From assembly GCA_024281095.1 (NCBI GenBank), contig JAMXLJ010000133.1:1-54352 (forward strand): a DNA stretch of 54,352 nucleotides, given 5' to 3'. Under the pieces are notes generated by a model. The model saw only the letters and a program-made list of their open reading frames with translations. It did not search any database and was not told the origin of the DNA. Shown one piece after another: positions 41,224 through 48,714 of the stretch. The translations under genes were made by a program, and so were the position numbers. The DNA comes from Acidimicrobiia bacterium. Its GTDB lineage: Bacteria; Actinomycetota; Acidimicrobiia; IMCC26256; JAMXLJ01. The stretch's first letter is position 1. Each line of letters begins with the position of its first letter.

Positions 41224-41754
41224 ATGACCGTGACCCTCGAACCGCAGCAGACCCAGCCGGCACCGGCACGGCCGGGCACCCCGCGGCCGGCGTCCCCTCC
41301 GAGCATTCGCGAGCAGTTCCGCGGCCTGAAGTCGGTGCTCCTGACGGTAGGGGGCGTGATCGTCGCCGCGGTCGCCGCGATCGTCGTGGGCGCCACCTTC
41401 TTCCACCCGACGACACCGGCCAAAGCGACCGTCATCGACTACGCGATCCGGATGCCGGTCAGGATGAAGGCCGGCACGCACAAGTTGCAGCTGGTCAACT
41501 CCGGTGCGCAGGGCCACGAGCTGTTGATATTCCGGACGTCGCTTCCGGCCGCCGCGCTTCCGGTGGGCGAAGACGGTGACGTGCTCGAGGAGTCGCCGCA
41601 ACTCGACAAGGTCCTCGACAGCGGCGACGCGCTCGCGCCGAACAAGACCCAACCGCTCATTGTGCATCTCACGCCCGGTCACTACGTCGCCGTCTGCAAC
41701 CTGCCGTCGCACTACCGCCTCGGCATGAGGCTGGACCTCTACGTCACGAAGTGA
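41224..41754 (+). CDS. Membrane-anchored cupredoxin-like protein
   Basis: A 176-residue protein: Pro-rich cytoplasmic start, one membrane segment (about 37-60), then an outer cupredoxin fold. His98 (GHELLIF) with Cys158, His163 and Met168 in VCNLPSHYRLGM give the full set of a type 1 copper site (H...C-x4-H-x4-M). It is probably an electron-transfer copper protein on the outer face of the membrane. The frame is open from 41164; the ATG at 41224 (MTVTLEPQQ) is more likely. The copper cluster lies 1.7 kb downstream. Confidence 0.8.
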   Translation: MTVTLEPQQTQPAPARPGTPRPASPPSIREQFRGLKSVLLTVGGVIVAAVAAIVVGATFFHPTTPAKATVIDYAIRMPVRMKAGTHKLQLVNSGAQGHELLIFRTSLPAAALPVGEDGDVLEESPQLDKVLDSGDALAPNKTQPLIVHLTPGHYVAVCNLPSHYRLGMRLDLYVTK

Positions 41755-41791
41755 GCGAGGCCTGCCGCGTCCAGCTGCGCGTCACGGCGCG

Positions 41792-41803
41792 GGACTGCAG
41801 TCC
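41792..41803. promoter_or_regulatory. 12-bp perfect palindrome upstream of the cysteine dioxygenase leader
   Basis: GGACTGCAGTCC lies 29 bases before the -35 box of the leader-ORF promoter and 37 bases after the cupredoxin stop. It may be an operator or part of a terminator. Confidence 0.35.
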
Positions 41804-41832
41804 TCGATGGGCTGTCCGAAGCGAAATATGAC

Positions 41833-41861
41833 TTGTCAGGTCGGCTTTCTACGCCTACCCT
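41833..41861 (+). promoter_or_regulatory. Promoter of the cysteine dioxygenase leader
   Basis: TTGTCA (41833-41838; 5 of 6 to TTGACA), a 17-base spacer, TACCCT (41856-41861). Exactly 6 bases later stands the GTG of a small ORF, so transcription would begin at its first base. Confidence 0.7.
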
Positions 41862-41867
41862 CGCGGC

Positions 41868-41951
41868 GTGACGTTCGGAGCCATCGCCAACGACGCCTGG
41901 GGCGAGTTGACGCGCGAGTGCTTCGACGAACGCTGTCGTCGCAGCAGCTGA
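41868..41951 (+). CDS. Leaderless 27-residue leader peptide with two Cys codons
   Basis: GTG-started ORF of 27 codons (begins VTFGAIANDAWGEL, ends CRRSS) with TGC at codon 18 and TGT at codon 23. The promoter places its GTG at the mRNA 5' end. A perfect 18-nt palindrome begins 6 bases after its stop, and the cysteine dioxygenase gene starts 42 bases after the stop. The layout resembles known actinobacterial cysteine-sensing leader ORFs upstream of sulfur genes, though the sequence is not poly-Cys. Regulatory function is inferred. Confidence 0.55.
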   Translation: MTFGAIANDAWGELTRECFDERCRRSS

Positions 41952-41957
41952 TCCGAC

Positions 41958-41975
41958 GCGCTCCGGCCGGAGCGC
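41958..41975 (+). promoter_or_regulatory. Perfect 18-nt palindrome between leader ORF and cysteine dioxygenase
   Basis: GCGCTCCGGCCGGAGCGC is perfectly self-complementary (stem up to 7 bp with a GGCC tip). CTCC in the left half could alternatively pair with the GGGAG ribosome binding site 10 bases later. It is a candidate attenuator or translation switch. Confidence 0.55.
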
Positions 41976-41993
41976 CCTGCTGCGGGAGACATC

Positions 41994-42440
41994 GTGAGCG
42001 CCACATTCATCGACGCGCGGTCGACATCATCGTCCGATCCCGGCACCGTCCTGTCCGAGCGCGTGCTCGCGACGATCGCCGGCGGTTGGGCCCGCAGCGC
42101 AGCCGACCAGCTGCCGGCGCTCGAGCGCGGCGCGCGCACGTACGAGCGGGTGCTGTGCTGCTACGGGTACGACGTCTGGGTCATCCACTGGGCCCCCGGT
42201 TCCGGAATCGACCCGCACGACCACGCTGAGTCGGCGGGCGCCTTGCACGTCGTGCTGGGTGAGCTCGTCGAAGGGCACTACGAGACCGGCGCACCAACCG
42301 CGTTCCGGCGCCTCGAGGCCGCGCGGACACGCACCTTCCCGGTCGGTCACGTGCACGAGGTGCGGAACGTCAGCGCGGACGTCGCCACGAGCGTGCACGT
42401 GTACTCGCCGCCGCTCACCAAGATGACGTTCTACCAGTGA
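41994..42440 (+). CDS. Cysteine dioxygenase type I family cupin
   Basis: A 148-residue cupin. GSGIDPHDHAESAGALHVVLGELVEG holds His75 and His77, and VGHVHEVRNVS gives the third iron ligand (His119/121), the HxH...H pattern of cysteine dioxygenase. The enzyme oxidises L-cysteine to cysteine sulfinate; related thiol dioxygenases use other thiols. GGGAG lies 6 bases before the GTG. A Cys-containing leader ORF lies upstream and a TauD-like gene follows (possible GTGA overlap), so a sulfur-oxidation unit is likely. Confidence 0.85.
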   Translation: MSATFIDARSTSSSDPGTVLSERVLATIAGGWARSAADQLPALERGARTYERVLCCYGYDVWVIHWAPGSGIDPHDHAESAGALHVVLGELVEGHYETGAPTAFRRLEAARTRTFPVGHVHEVRNVSADVATSVHVYSPPLTKMTFYQ

Positions 42441-42514
42441 GCAGAGCCGCCGCTCGTGGCCACGCCGGCCGGACACGGTGGCGCGGCGGCACGACGAGTG
42501 GGACTCTTGACGCC

Positions 42515-43393
42515 ATGGTCACGACCACCGCGTTGGAAGTGCGTCCGCTCACGCCGACGATCGGCGCCGAGGTGCACGGTGTGGATTGCGCCGGCGACCT
42601 CGACGACGACGTCATCGGCGCGATACGCCGCGCCTGGTTGCAGCACCTTGTCCTGTTCTTCCCGGGCCAGCAGCTCACCGACGAGCAACAGGTCGCGTTC
42701 GCGCGACGTTTCGGGGACGTGACGGAGGGACATCCCGTCGAGCAGACGCTCGACGAGCTGCCCGAGGTGCAGCCGATCGACAGCCTGAAGGACCGTACGA
42801 ACTTCTGGCACACCGACGTCACCTTCATGCCGAAACCGCCGATGGCGTCCATGTTGCGTGCGGTGGTCGTGCCGGAAGCGGGTGGCGACACGATGTGGGC
42901 GGACACGCGAAGCGCGTACGACGCCCTCGCGGCGCCGTTGCAGCGTCTGTGTGACGGCATGCTCGCCGTGCACTACGACGCGTACTACGCGGAGCTCGTC
43001 GCATCCGGCAAGGGCAATGTGTGGGACGGCAAGAAGCTCGAGCGGCTCTGGCCCGTCGAGCACCCGATCGTGCGCATCCACCCCGAGACCGCCCGTCCGA
43101 ACCTGTTCGTGAACCCGCAGTTCACCGTGGGCATCAAGGGGTTCCCCGGCCCGCAGGCGCACAGCTTCCTCCGCCTGCTCTACGACCACATGACGCAACC
43201 GGAGTTCATCGTCCGGTACCACTGGCAGCCGGGCACGTTGGCGTTCTGGGACAACCGCACGACGATGCACTTCGGCATCTACGACTACGGTGACGCCCGC
43301 CGCATCATGCACCGCGTCATTCTTCGGGGCGACGCGCCGGCCGGACGCGACGTCGTCTCGCGGTGGGCCCACACCGAGGAGCCGATCGGGTGA
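42515..43393 (+). CDS. TauD/TfdA family 2-oxoglutarate-dependent dioxygenase
   Basis: A 292-residue non-haem iron enzyme. VRPLTPTIGAEVHGVDCAGDLDDD is the usual start, FWHTDVTF has the iron ligands His99 and Asp101, and RRIMHRVILRG the distal His and 2-oxoglutarate Arg. TauD releases sulfite from taurine; other members act on other sulfonates or aryloxyacids, so the substrate is open, but its place behind cysteine dioxygenase favours a sulfonate. The ATG at 42515 matches the family start; a GTG at 42437 overlaps the previous stop. Confidence 0.88.
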   Translation: MVTTTALEVRPLTPTIGAEVHGVDCAGDLDDDVIGAIRRAWLQHLVLFFPGQQLTDEQQVAFARRFGDVTEGHPVEQTLDELPEVQPIDSLKDRTNFWHTDVTFMPKPPMASMLRAVVVPEAGGDTMWADTRSAYDALAAPLQRLCDGMLAVHYDAYYAELVASGKGNVWDGKKLERLWPVEHPIVRIHPETARPNLFVNPQFTVGIKGFPGPQAHSFLRLLYDHMTQPEFIVRYHWQPGTLAFWDNRTTMHFGIYDYGDARRIMHRVILRGDAPAGRDVVSRWAHTEEPIG

Positions 43394-43416
43394 CCGAGCC
43401 GCGCCCGTCCTGAGAA

Positions 43417-43434
43417 TTCCCGGAATCCCGGGAA
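43417..43434. promoter_or_regulatory. Palindrome TTCCCGG-N4-CCGGGAA before the copper cluster
   Basis: A perfect 7-4-7 inverted repeat ends 13 bases before the GTG of the zinc-finger membrane protein. In that place it would overlap the promoter or mRNA start and could be a metal-sensor operator. It does not look like the known CsoR box. Confidence 0.5.
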
Positions 43435-43447
43435 CTTCGACCCGCCG

Positions 43448-44071
43448 GTGAGCGACTACCTCCACATGAAGTGCGCTGCATGCCGGGAACTGCTGTCGGC
43501 TGCGCTCGACGGTCAGGCGTCGGGCGACGAGCTCGTGCACACCCAGGATCACGTGAAGACGTGCGCGTCGTGCCGTGCGTTCGCCGGCCGGCTGGCCCGT
43601 CTGCACCGCGAGACCCGGCTCGTTCCGGCGCCCGAGGTGCCCGATCTGACCGCGTCGATCCTGACTGCGATCGGTGCCGAGCAGCACGGCCGTGAGCAGT
43701 CGCGGGCATGGCCGCTGCGCGCGGTGCTTGCCGTCGTCGCCGCGCTCGAGATCGGTGCCGCGATGCCCGCGCTCCTGTTGGGTGACGATGCCGGGTTGTC
43801 CGCGCACGCGGCCCGTCATGCCGGCTCGTTCGCGTTGGCGATCGGCGTCGGCTTCCTGTACGCGGCATGGCGGCCGCGACGCGCCGCCGCTCTCCTCGTC
43901 GTCGCGGGCGCGCTCGTCGCGTGCCTGACGCTCGCGTCGGTGCTCGACGTCGCGTCGGGCCGGGCTGCGGTCGGAAGCGAGGTACCCCACCTGCCGGAGC
44001 TCGTCGGTCTGTTGGCGGCGTGGTTGTTGATGCGCGAAACGGCCGTCGAGCGGTCCCTCGAGGCGATATGA
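43448..44071 (+). CDS. Membrane protein with zf-HC2 (anti-sigma-type) zinc finger
   Basis: A 207-residue protein. Residues 9-42 form a zinc-binding anti-sigma motif (Cys12, His35-x3-Cys39-x2-Cys42); about five hydrophobic segments follow (from residue 88). The zinc finger is typical of ECF anti-sigma factors, but no sigma gene is adjacent. Homologous proteins are often next to copC/D and ycnI in actinobacteria, suggesting a role in copper handling or its sensing. ATGA overlap with the CopC-CopD gene shows coupling. Confidence 0.8.
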   Translation: MSDYLHMKCAACRELLSAALDGQASGDELVHTQDHVKTCASCRAFAGRLARLHRETRLVPAPEVPDLTASILTAIGAEQHGREQSRAWPLRAVLAVVAALEIGAAMPALLLGDDAGLSAHAARHAGSFALAIGVGFLYAAWRPRRAAALLVVAGALVACLTLASVLDVASGRAAVGSEVPHLPELVGLLAAWLLMRETAVERSLEAI

Positions 44072-45885
44072 CGGCGAAACGCATCATCGTCCTCGCCGCG
44101 ATGGTCGCCGGCCTGGTCGTCGCGACCGCGGGCCCTGCCTTCGCCCACGCGGTGCTGATCTCGACCGATCCGGCTGCGAGCACGACGCTCACGAAATCGC
44201 CGAAGACGGTGACGCTGCGCTTCGGCGAGAACGTCGAGGCGTCGTTGGGAGCGATCCGCCTCTTCAACCAACGCGCGCAGCGCGTCGACGTGGGCGCGCC
44301 GTTCCATCCCAATGGTCGCGGCAGCGAGGTGAGCGCGACACTCCCGTCGCTCGGCTCGGGGTTGTACGTCGTCACGTGGCGCGTCATCTCGGCCGACTCG
44401 CACCCCGTGCACGGCGCGTTCACGTTCCAGGTCGGTGCGTCCACCGCAACGCAGTCGGTGAACAGCACGAACAGTCTCGTCAGTAGGCTGCTCACCAAGC
44501 AGAAGGGCAGTACCACTGTCGGCGTCGTCTACGGCGGCCTGCGCGCCGTCGTCTTCGCGGCCCTCGCCGGCCTCATCGGCGGAGCCGTGTTCGTCGGGCT
44601 CCTCTGGCCCGAGGGACGCACGTCACGTCGGGTGGCGCACATCGTGTGGGGCGCGTGGTGGGTACTGCTCGCATCGACTCTGGCCGCGTACGCCGTTCAG
44701 GGCGTCTACGCCGCCGGCCTGCCGCTCACGTCGGCACTGAACAGCGCGGAGCTCCGCGGCGTGTGGCACACCCGGTTCGGTCACGTTTCGATGCTGCGCG
44801 TGGCGCTGCTGGCGCCCGCGTTCGGCCTGTTGTGGATCTTGTTCCCCGGTCGCCGCCGGCTGCGGCCGTTGCCGCGCTGGTGGTACGGCACCGCTGCGCT
44901 CGCCGGTGTGGCGCTCGCGCTCACGCCGGGGCTTGCCGGGCACGCGAGCACCGATCGGTGGCACCAGTGGGCGCTGCTGTCCGACACGGTGCACGTCGGG
45001 GCGATGGCGATATGGCTCGGTGGCCTCCTCGTCCTGTGCGCGTGCGTGATGGCGGCTGCCGACGCCGATCTCCTGCGCCGCGTCCTCCCGCGGTTCTCGA
45101 CGGTCGCGTTCGCCTGTGTGGCGGTGCTCGTCGCGACCGGGGTGTTCCAGGGCTACCGACAGGTCGGCACGCTGCACGCGCTCACCAGCTCGAGCTACGG
45201 GCGCTTGCTCCTCGTGAAGACCGCGTTCGTCGTCCTGCTCGTGACCGCGGCCGGCTTCAGCCGCGATGTGGTGAACCGCTGGTTCCGCTATCCGCTCGAG
45301 CCCGACCGCGACGAGGTCCCGGTGCACGCGATGGCCGGCGCCGTGACCGACGGTCGCGACGGCGCTGCGGGTCCTGCACGCGCCGGCACTGTCGGACTCG
45401 ACGGGCTCGACGACGACGAGGTGGCGGATCTGCTCGACGACGAGCGGGCCGAGGTGAGCCGGCTGCGGCGCTCCGTGTTCGCGGAGGTCGTCGTCGCGGC
45501 GGCGGTGCTGGTCGTCACCGCGCTGTTGGTCAACGCGCCGCCGCCGGTCGCCCTCGCGTCGCAGCCGTACTTCAAGACCGTCTCTGCAGGCGGGCGTTTC
45601 TACGACCTGATCGTGTCACCGGCCAAGAGCGGCCCGAACCAGGTGCACGTCACGACGGTCACCGAGGGCGGAGCGCTCGCGAGCGTGTTGCAGATGACGA
45701 TCACGGTCGACAACCCGGGCAAGGGGATCGCGCCGATCAAGGTGCCCCTGCTGCGCCTGGCCCCCGGCCACTACGCGTCCTACGCATTCCAGTTCCCGTT
45801 CCCGGGAACGTGGCGCCTGAACGTCACCGCTCGGTTCAGTGAGATCGACGAGACGACGTTCAGCACACCTGTCCCCATCCACTAG
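44068..45885 (+). CDS. CopC-CopD fusion copper protein with extra C-terminal domain
   Basis: A 605-residue protein: signal peptide ending AGPAFA, mature start HAVLISTDPAASTTL whose first His is the CopC copper ligand, with DSHPVHGAFTFQV closing the CopC domain (to about 130); CopD membrane part with eight segments (about 155-415; GVWHTRFGHVSMLRVALL, GLAGHASTDRWHQWALLSDTVHVGAMAIWLGGL); an acidic linker; another membrane segment and a C-terminal FixH/YtkA-like sandwich. It probably carries copper across the membrane for cuproenzymes such as the cupredoxin or oxidases. Confidence 0.9.
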   Translation: MTAKRIIVLAAMVAGLVVATAGPAFAHAVLISTDPAASTTLTKSPKTVTLRFGENVEASLGAIRLFNQRAQRVDVGAPFHPNGRGSEVSATLPSLGSGLYVVTWRVISADSHPVHGAFTFQVGASTATQSVNSTNSLVSRLLTKQKGSTTVGVVYGGLRAVVFAALAGLIGGAVFVGLLWPEGRTSRRVAHIVWGAWWVLLASTLAAYAVQGVYAAGLPLTSALNSAELRGVWHTRFGHVSMLRVALLAPAFGLLWILFPGRRRLRPLPRWWYGTAALAGVALALTPGLAGHASTDRWHQWALLSDTVHVGAMAIWLGGLLVLCACVMAAADADLLRRVLPRFSTVAFACVAVLVATGVFQGYRQVGTLHALTSSSYGRLLLVKTAFVVLLVTAAGFSRDVVNRWFRYPLEPDRDEVPVHAMAGAVTDGRDGAAGPARAGTVGLDGLDDDEVADLLDDERAEVSRLRRSVFAEVVVAAAVLVVTALLVNAPPPVALASQPYFKTVSAGGRFYDLIVSPAKSGPNQVHVTTVTEGGALASVLQMTITVDNPGKGIAPIKVPLLRLAPGHYASYAFQFPFPGTWRLNVTARFSEIDETTFSTPVPIH

Positions 45886-45894
45886 GAGTAGTAG

Positions 45895-46584
45895 ATGAAA
45901 ACCATCCGACGGCTGACGGTCGCGCTCGCGGTCGGTACCGCGGTGCTGCTCGGCATCGCGGCGCCGGCCTTTGCTCACGTGACGGTCGACCCCAAGGAAG
46001 CGCCGGCCGGAGCGGACGCCGACCTGAGCTTCTCGGTGCCGAACGAGATGGACAACGCGAACACCACCCAGCTGCAGGTGTTCTTCCCGACTGATCATCC
46101 GATCGCGTCCGTCAGTGTGAAGCCCGTCCCGGGCTGGACGTTCAGCGTGCAGATGATGAAGGTGACGACGCCGATCTCGACCGACAGCGGCAACACGACC
46201 GACGCGGTCCAGAGCGTGACGTGGACGGGCGGCGCGATCAGGCCCGGCGAGTTCCAGGAGTTCACCGTGTCGGCCGGCTTGCCGGAGAACGCGACGTCGT
46301 TGGCGTTCAAGTCGATCCAGACCTACGACAACGGCCAGGTCGTGCGATGGATCGACCCGACGGTGAAGGGTCAACCGGAGCCGGATCATCCCGCACCGAC
46401 GCTCACGCTCACCGCGGCCAACGCGGCGACGTCGGCAACTGCGCCGGCCGCAGCGGCGTCGTCGAAGAGCGACTCCACCGCGCGTACGCTCGGCATCATC
46501 GGGATCGTGCTCGGTGCAATCGGTGTGATCGTCGCCGGAGCGGCGCTGGCGAATGCGCGACGGGCGACGGCCCGGGAGGGTTGA
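45895..46584 (+). CDS. YcnI family copper-binding membrane protein (DUF1775)
   Basis: A 229-residue protein: signal peptide ending APAFA, mature start HVTVDPKEAPAGADADLSFSVPNE (the His1 copper ligand), PGWTFSVQM with the conserved Trp region, and a C-terminal membrane helix (GIIGIVLGAIGVIVAGAALA). YcnI binds Cu(II) through its N-terminal His. AGGAG precedes the ATG; only 9 bases separate it from the CopC-CopD stop, so they form one unit. Confidence 0.92.
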   Translation: MKTIRRLTVALAVGTAVLLGIAAPAFAHVTVDPKEAPAGADADLSFSVPNEMDNANTTQLQVFFPTDHPIASVSVKPVPGWTFSVQMMKVTTPISTDSGNTTDAVQSVTWTGGAIRPGEFQEFTVSAGLPENATSLAFKSIQTYDNGQVVRWIDPTVKGQPEPDHPAPTLTLTAANAATSATAPAAAASSKSDSTARTLGIIGIVLGAIGVIVAGAALANARRATAREG

Positions 46585-46879
46585 CCGGCACCGTCACGAG
46601 TCTGCGGCGCAGCCCAGCCATTCCTTGGTGCGGCGTCCGCGGGCCTGGGTAGACAGGCGCCTCGGCTGCCCGTCAGCTGACACGGGATCGTGAACCGGTT
46701 CGGCAACGGGCACGCACGAGTGCCATGTGGTTGGGTGCACGTGCAGGCCCGTGTGAACCCCTGGCGCTCGCGCCTTCGGATGGTTCCTCCTCGTGCGCGG
46801 ACCGGCCCCGTGTGGTAACGCCGGGCCTCGCAGGGCTCTTTGATGATGAGGGCCCCGCGCACCGGGAGTTGCCACAGCC

Positions 46880-47332
46880 GTGGTTTGGGACGACGAGTTC
46901 GTTGCGTTCTTCGCCGAGGGCGAGCCCCGACTTCGACGCGCGCTCGTAGCCGCGCTGGGCGCTCAGCGTGGACGCGAGGCCGCGGCCGAAGCGCTCGCTT
47001 ACGGGTGGGAGCACTGGGACGCGGTTCGAACGATGCACAACCCACTCGGTTACCTGTACCGGGTGGGGCAGAGTCGCACCCGGCCACGACGCTCGCGGGC
47101 CGTCGTCGAGCGATCGGCACCGGTGGAGCCCTGGACGGAGCCTGGTCTCGCGGCCGCGCTCGGAATGCTCTCCGAGCGGCAACGCGTCGCGGTCGCGCTC
47201 GTGTACGGCTTCGGCTGGACCCTTCGTGAGGTGGCCGAACTGACCGGCATCGCCGTCACGACTGTGCAGAACCATCTCGAACGTGGGCTTGCCCGGCTGC
47301 GGGCGGCGCTGGAGGTACACGAGGATGTATGA
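46880..47332 (+). CDS. ECF-like RNA polymerase sigma factor
   Basis: A 150-residue SigE-like factor. Region 2 is short (EALAYGWEHWDAVRTMHNPLGYLYRVGQSR), region 4 is clear: LGMLSERQRVAVALVYGFGWTLREVAELTGIAVTTVQNHLERGLARLR. The 295-base gap upstream (46585-46879) shows nothing recognisable. Its GTG start lacks a good Shine-Dalgarno. The next gene overlaps its end and is likely the anti-sigma factor. Confidence 0.83.
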   Translation: MVWDDEFVAFFAEGEPRLRRALVAALGAQRGREAAAEALAYGWEHWDAVRTMHNPLGYLYRVGQSRTRPRRSRAVVERSAPVEPWTEPGLAAALGMLSERQRVAVALVYGFGWTLREVAELTGIAVTTVQNHLERGLARLRAALEVHEDV

Positions 47333-48089
47333 GCTCGATTCACGGATTAGGGAGCTCATCGACATCGGTGCACCGCCGATCCGGCTGGAGGAGCTCGAGG
47401 TGCCGCGCCGCCGCGCCGAGATGCGCACGCGCCGGCGGCCAAGCCGGATCACACGCCGGCCCGGACTCGTCGTATTCCCTGCGATTGCGCTGGCACTCGC
47501 GGCCGGCGCAATCGTGATCAACGCGACCGTCGGCCGCGGCCATGACGCCGCGATCCGCGTGTCGGCTCCGCCTGGGACCGGTCGCCGCTCGTCGCAGGAA
47601 TGGATGCGGTTCGAGCACTGTGGCTACCAGCCCGGCTGCCCCGCGACACCGAAAGAGGTCGCGGCGTTGTTCGGCGTACCGATCGCGACCCCGAGCGAGG
47701 TTCCAACCGGTTGGCAGCTCGCCCGCTCGTATCTGGTCGTGTATCCGCGAGGCTACCCCGGCGTGCCCGACCGACCCATTCCCGTATATCACCGTACGTG
47801 GGCACGACCTGGAACCGACTTCAGTCGGATGGACGCGAGCTATATCACGCTTCGCCAACGCGTCGCCCGGCAGGGCGAGGCCGCGTGGTATGCCGGTCAT
47901 GCGACCGGCCATCTCGCCGACGGAACGCCGTTCGTCGCTTCGCTCGGATCGCCGGCGGACGCCTTCGCAATGATTGAGTGGGTGCGCGGCTCCGTCGTCG
48001 TCGCCGTCCTTCGGTCACATGTCCCGTACGTCCAGCAGCTTCAGTTCGCGAACTCGCTTGCCGACGCGCCACAGATTGACCAACCGTGA
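47325..48089 (+). CDS. Membrane protein, probable anti-sigma factor of the preceding sigma gene
   Basis: A 254-residue protein: N-terminal cytosolic part of about 45 residues rich in Arg/Glu (PIRLEELEVPRRRAEMRTRRR), one membrane helix (about 47-67), then an extracytoplasmic domain with a Cys pair (HCGYQPGCP) and no known family. The layout and the 8-base overlap with the sigma gene fit an anti-sigma factor, though no zinc finger is seen. GGAGG lies 9 bases before the ATG. Confidence 0.7.
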   Translation: MYELDSRIRELIDIGAPPIRLEELEVPRRRAEMRTRRRPSRITRRPGLVVFPAIALALAAGAIVINATVGRGHDAAIRVSAPPGTGRRSSQEWMRFEHCGYQPGCPATPKEVAALFGVPIATPSEVPTGWQLARSYLVVYPRGYPGVPDRPIPVYHRTWARPGTDFSRMDASYITLRQRVARQGEAAWYAGHATGHLADGTPFVASLGSPADAFAMIEWVRGSVVVAVLRSHVPYVQQLQFANSLADAPQIDQP

Positions 48090-48225
48090 ACAGGCTCGTC
48101 GAGACCGACCAGCCTGAAGTTCGCGTTGCCCGGCGACGTCACCGGCGTGCCATCGCGGAAGGGTACGGACGGCCTGGGAAGCTGGGCACCATGTCCCGTC
48201 GCCGGCGTGCCTAGGCTCTGGCGCC

Positions 48226-48708
48226 ATGAGCGAAGCTGCAGCCAAGGCGTTCGAGTTGTATCGAGCCGACGTCGGCAACGACGAGGGCGCGGGGGAGTGG
48301 TTCGAGGTCACCCAGGAGCAGGTGAACCAGTTCGCCGACGTCACCCATGACCACCAGTTCATCCACGTGGATCCGGAGCGGGCGAAGGACACGCCTTTCG
48401 GCGGCACGATCGCCCACGGATTCCTGACCCTTTCGATGCTCACTCACCTCGCCGCCGGCGCCAGCTCCGCGCCACCCGATCCGGGAAAGTTCGAGGGCCT
48501 CGTGATGGGCATCAACTACGGCTTCAACAAGGTGCGGTTCGTGAGCCCGGTGAAGGTTGGCTCGCGCATCCGCGCCCGGGCCGTCACGACCAACGCGGAG
48601 CTGAAGGGCAACTCCGTCGAGGTGACGCGCTCGTTCACCGTCGAGATCGAAGGCGAGGAGCGGCCGGCGCTCGTGGCCGAGTGGGTGACGCGCAGCGTGT
48701 ACGCGTAG
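48226..48708 (+). CDS. MaoC family dehydratase
   Basis: A 160-residue hotdog protein. WFEVTQEQVNQFADVTHDHQFIHVDPERAKDTPFGGTIAHGFLTLSM contains the catalytic Asp and His of the (R)-specific enoyl-CoA hydratase motif. It hydrates or dehydrates acyl-CoA intermediates. It converges with the LLM oxidoreductase gene, only 6 bases between stops. TAGGCT lies 8 bases before the ATG, no Shine-Dalgarno. Confidence 0.92.
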   Translation: MSEAAAKAFELYRADVGNDEGAGEWFEVTQEQVNQFADVTHDHQFIHVDPERAKDTPFGGTIAHGFLTLSMLTHLAAGASSAPPDPGKFEGLVMGINYGFNKVRFVSPVKVGSRIRARAVTTNAELKGNSVEVTRSFTVEIEGEERPALVAEWVTRSVYA

Positions 48709-48714
48709 CGCGCG

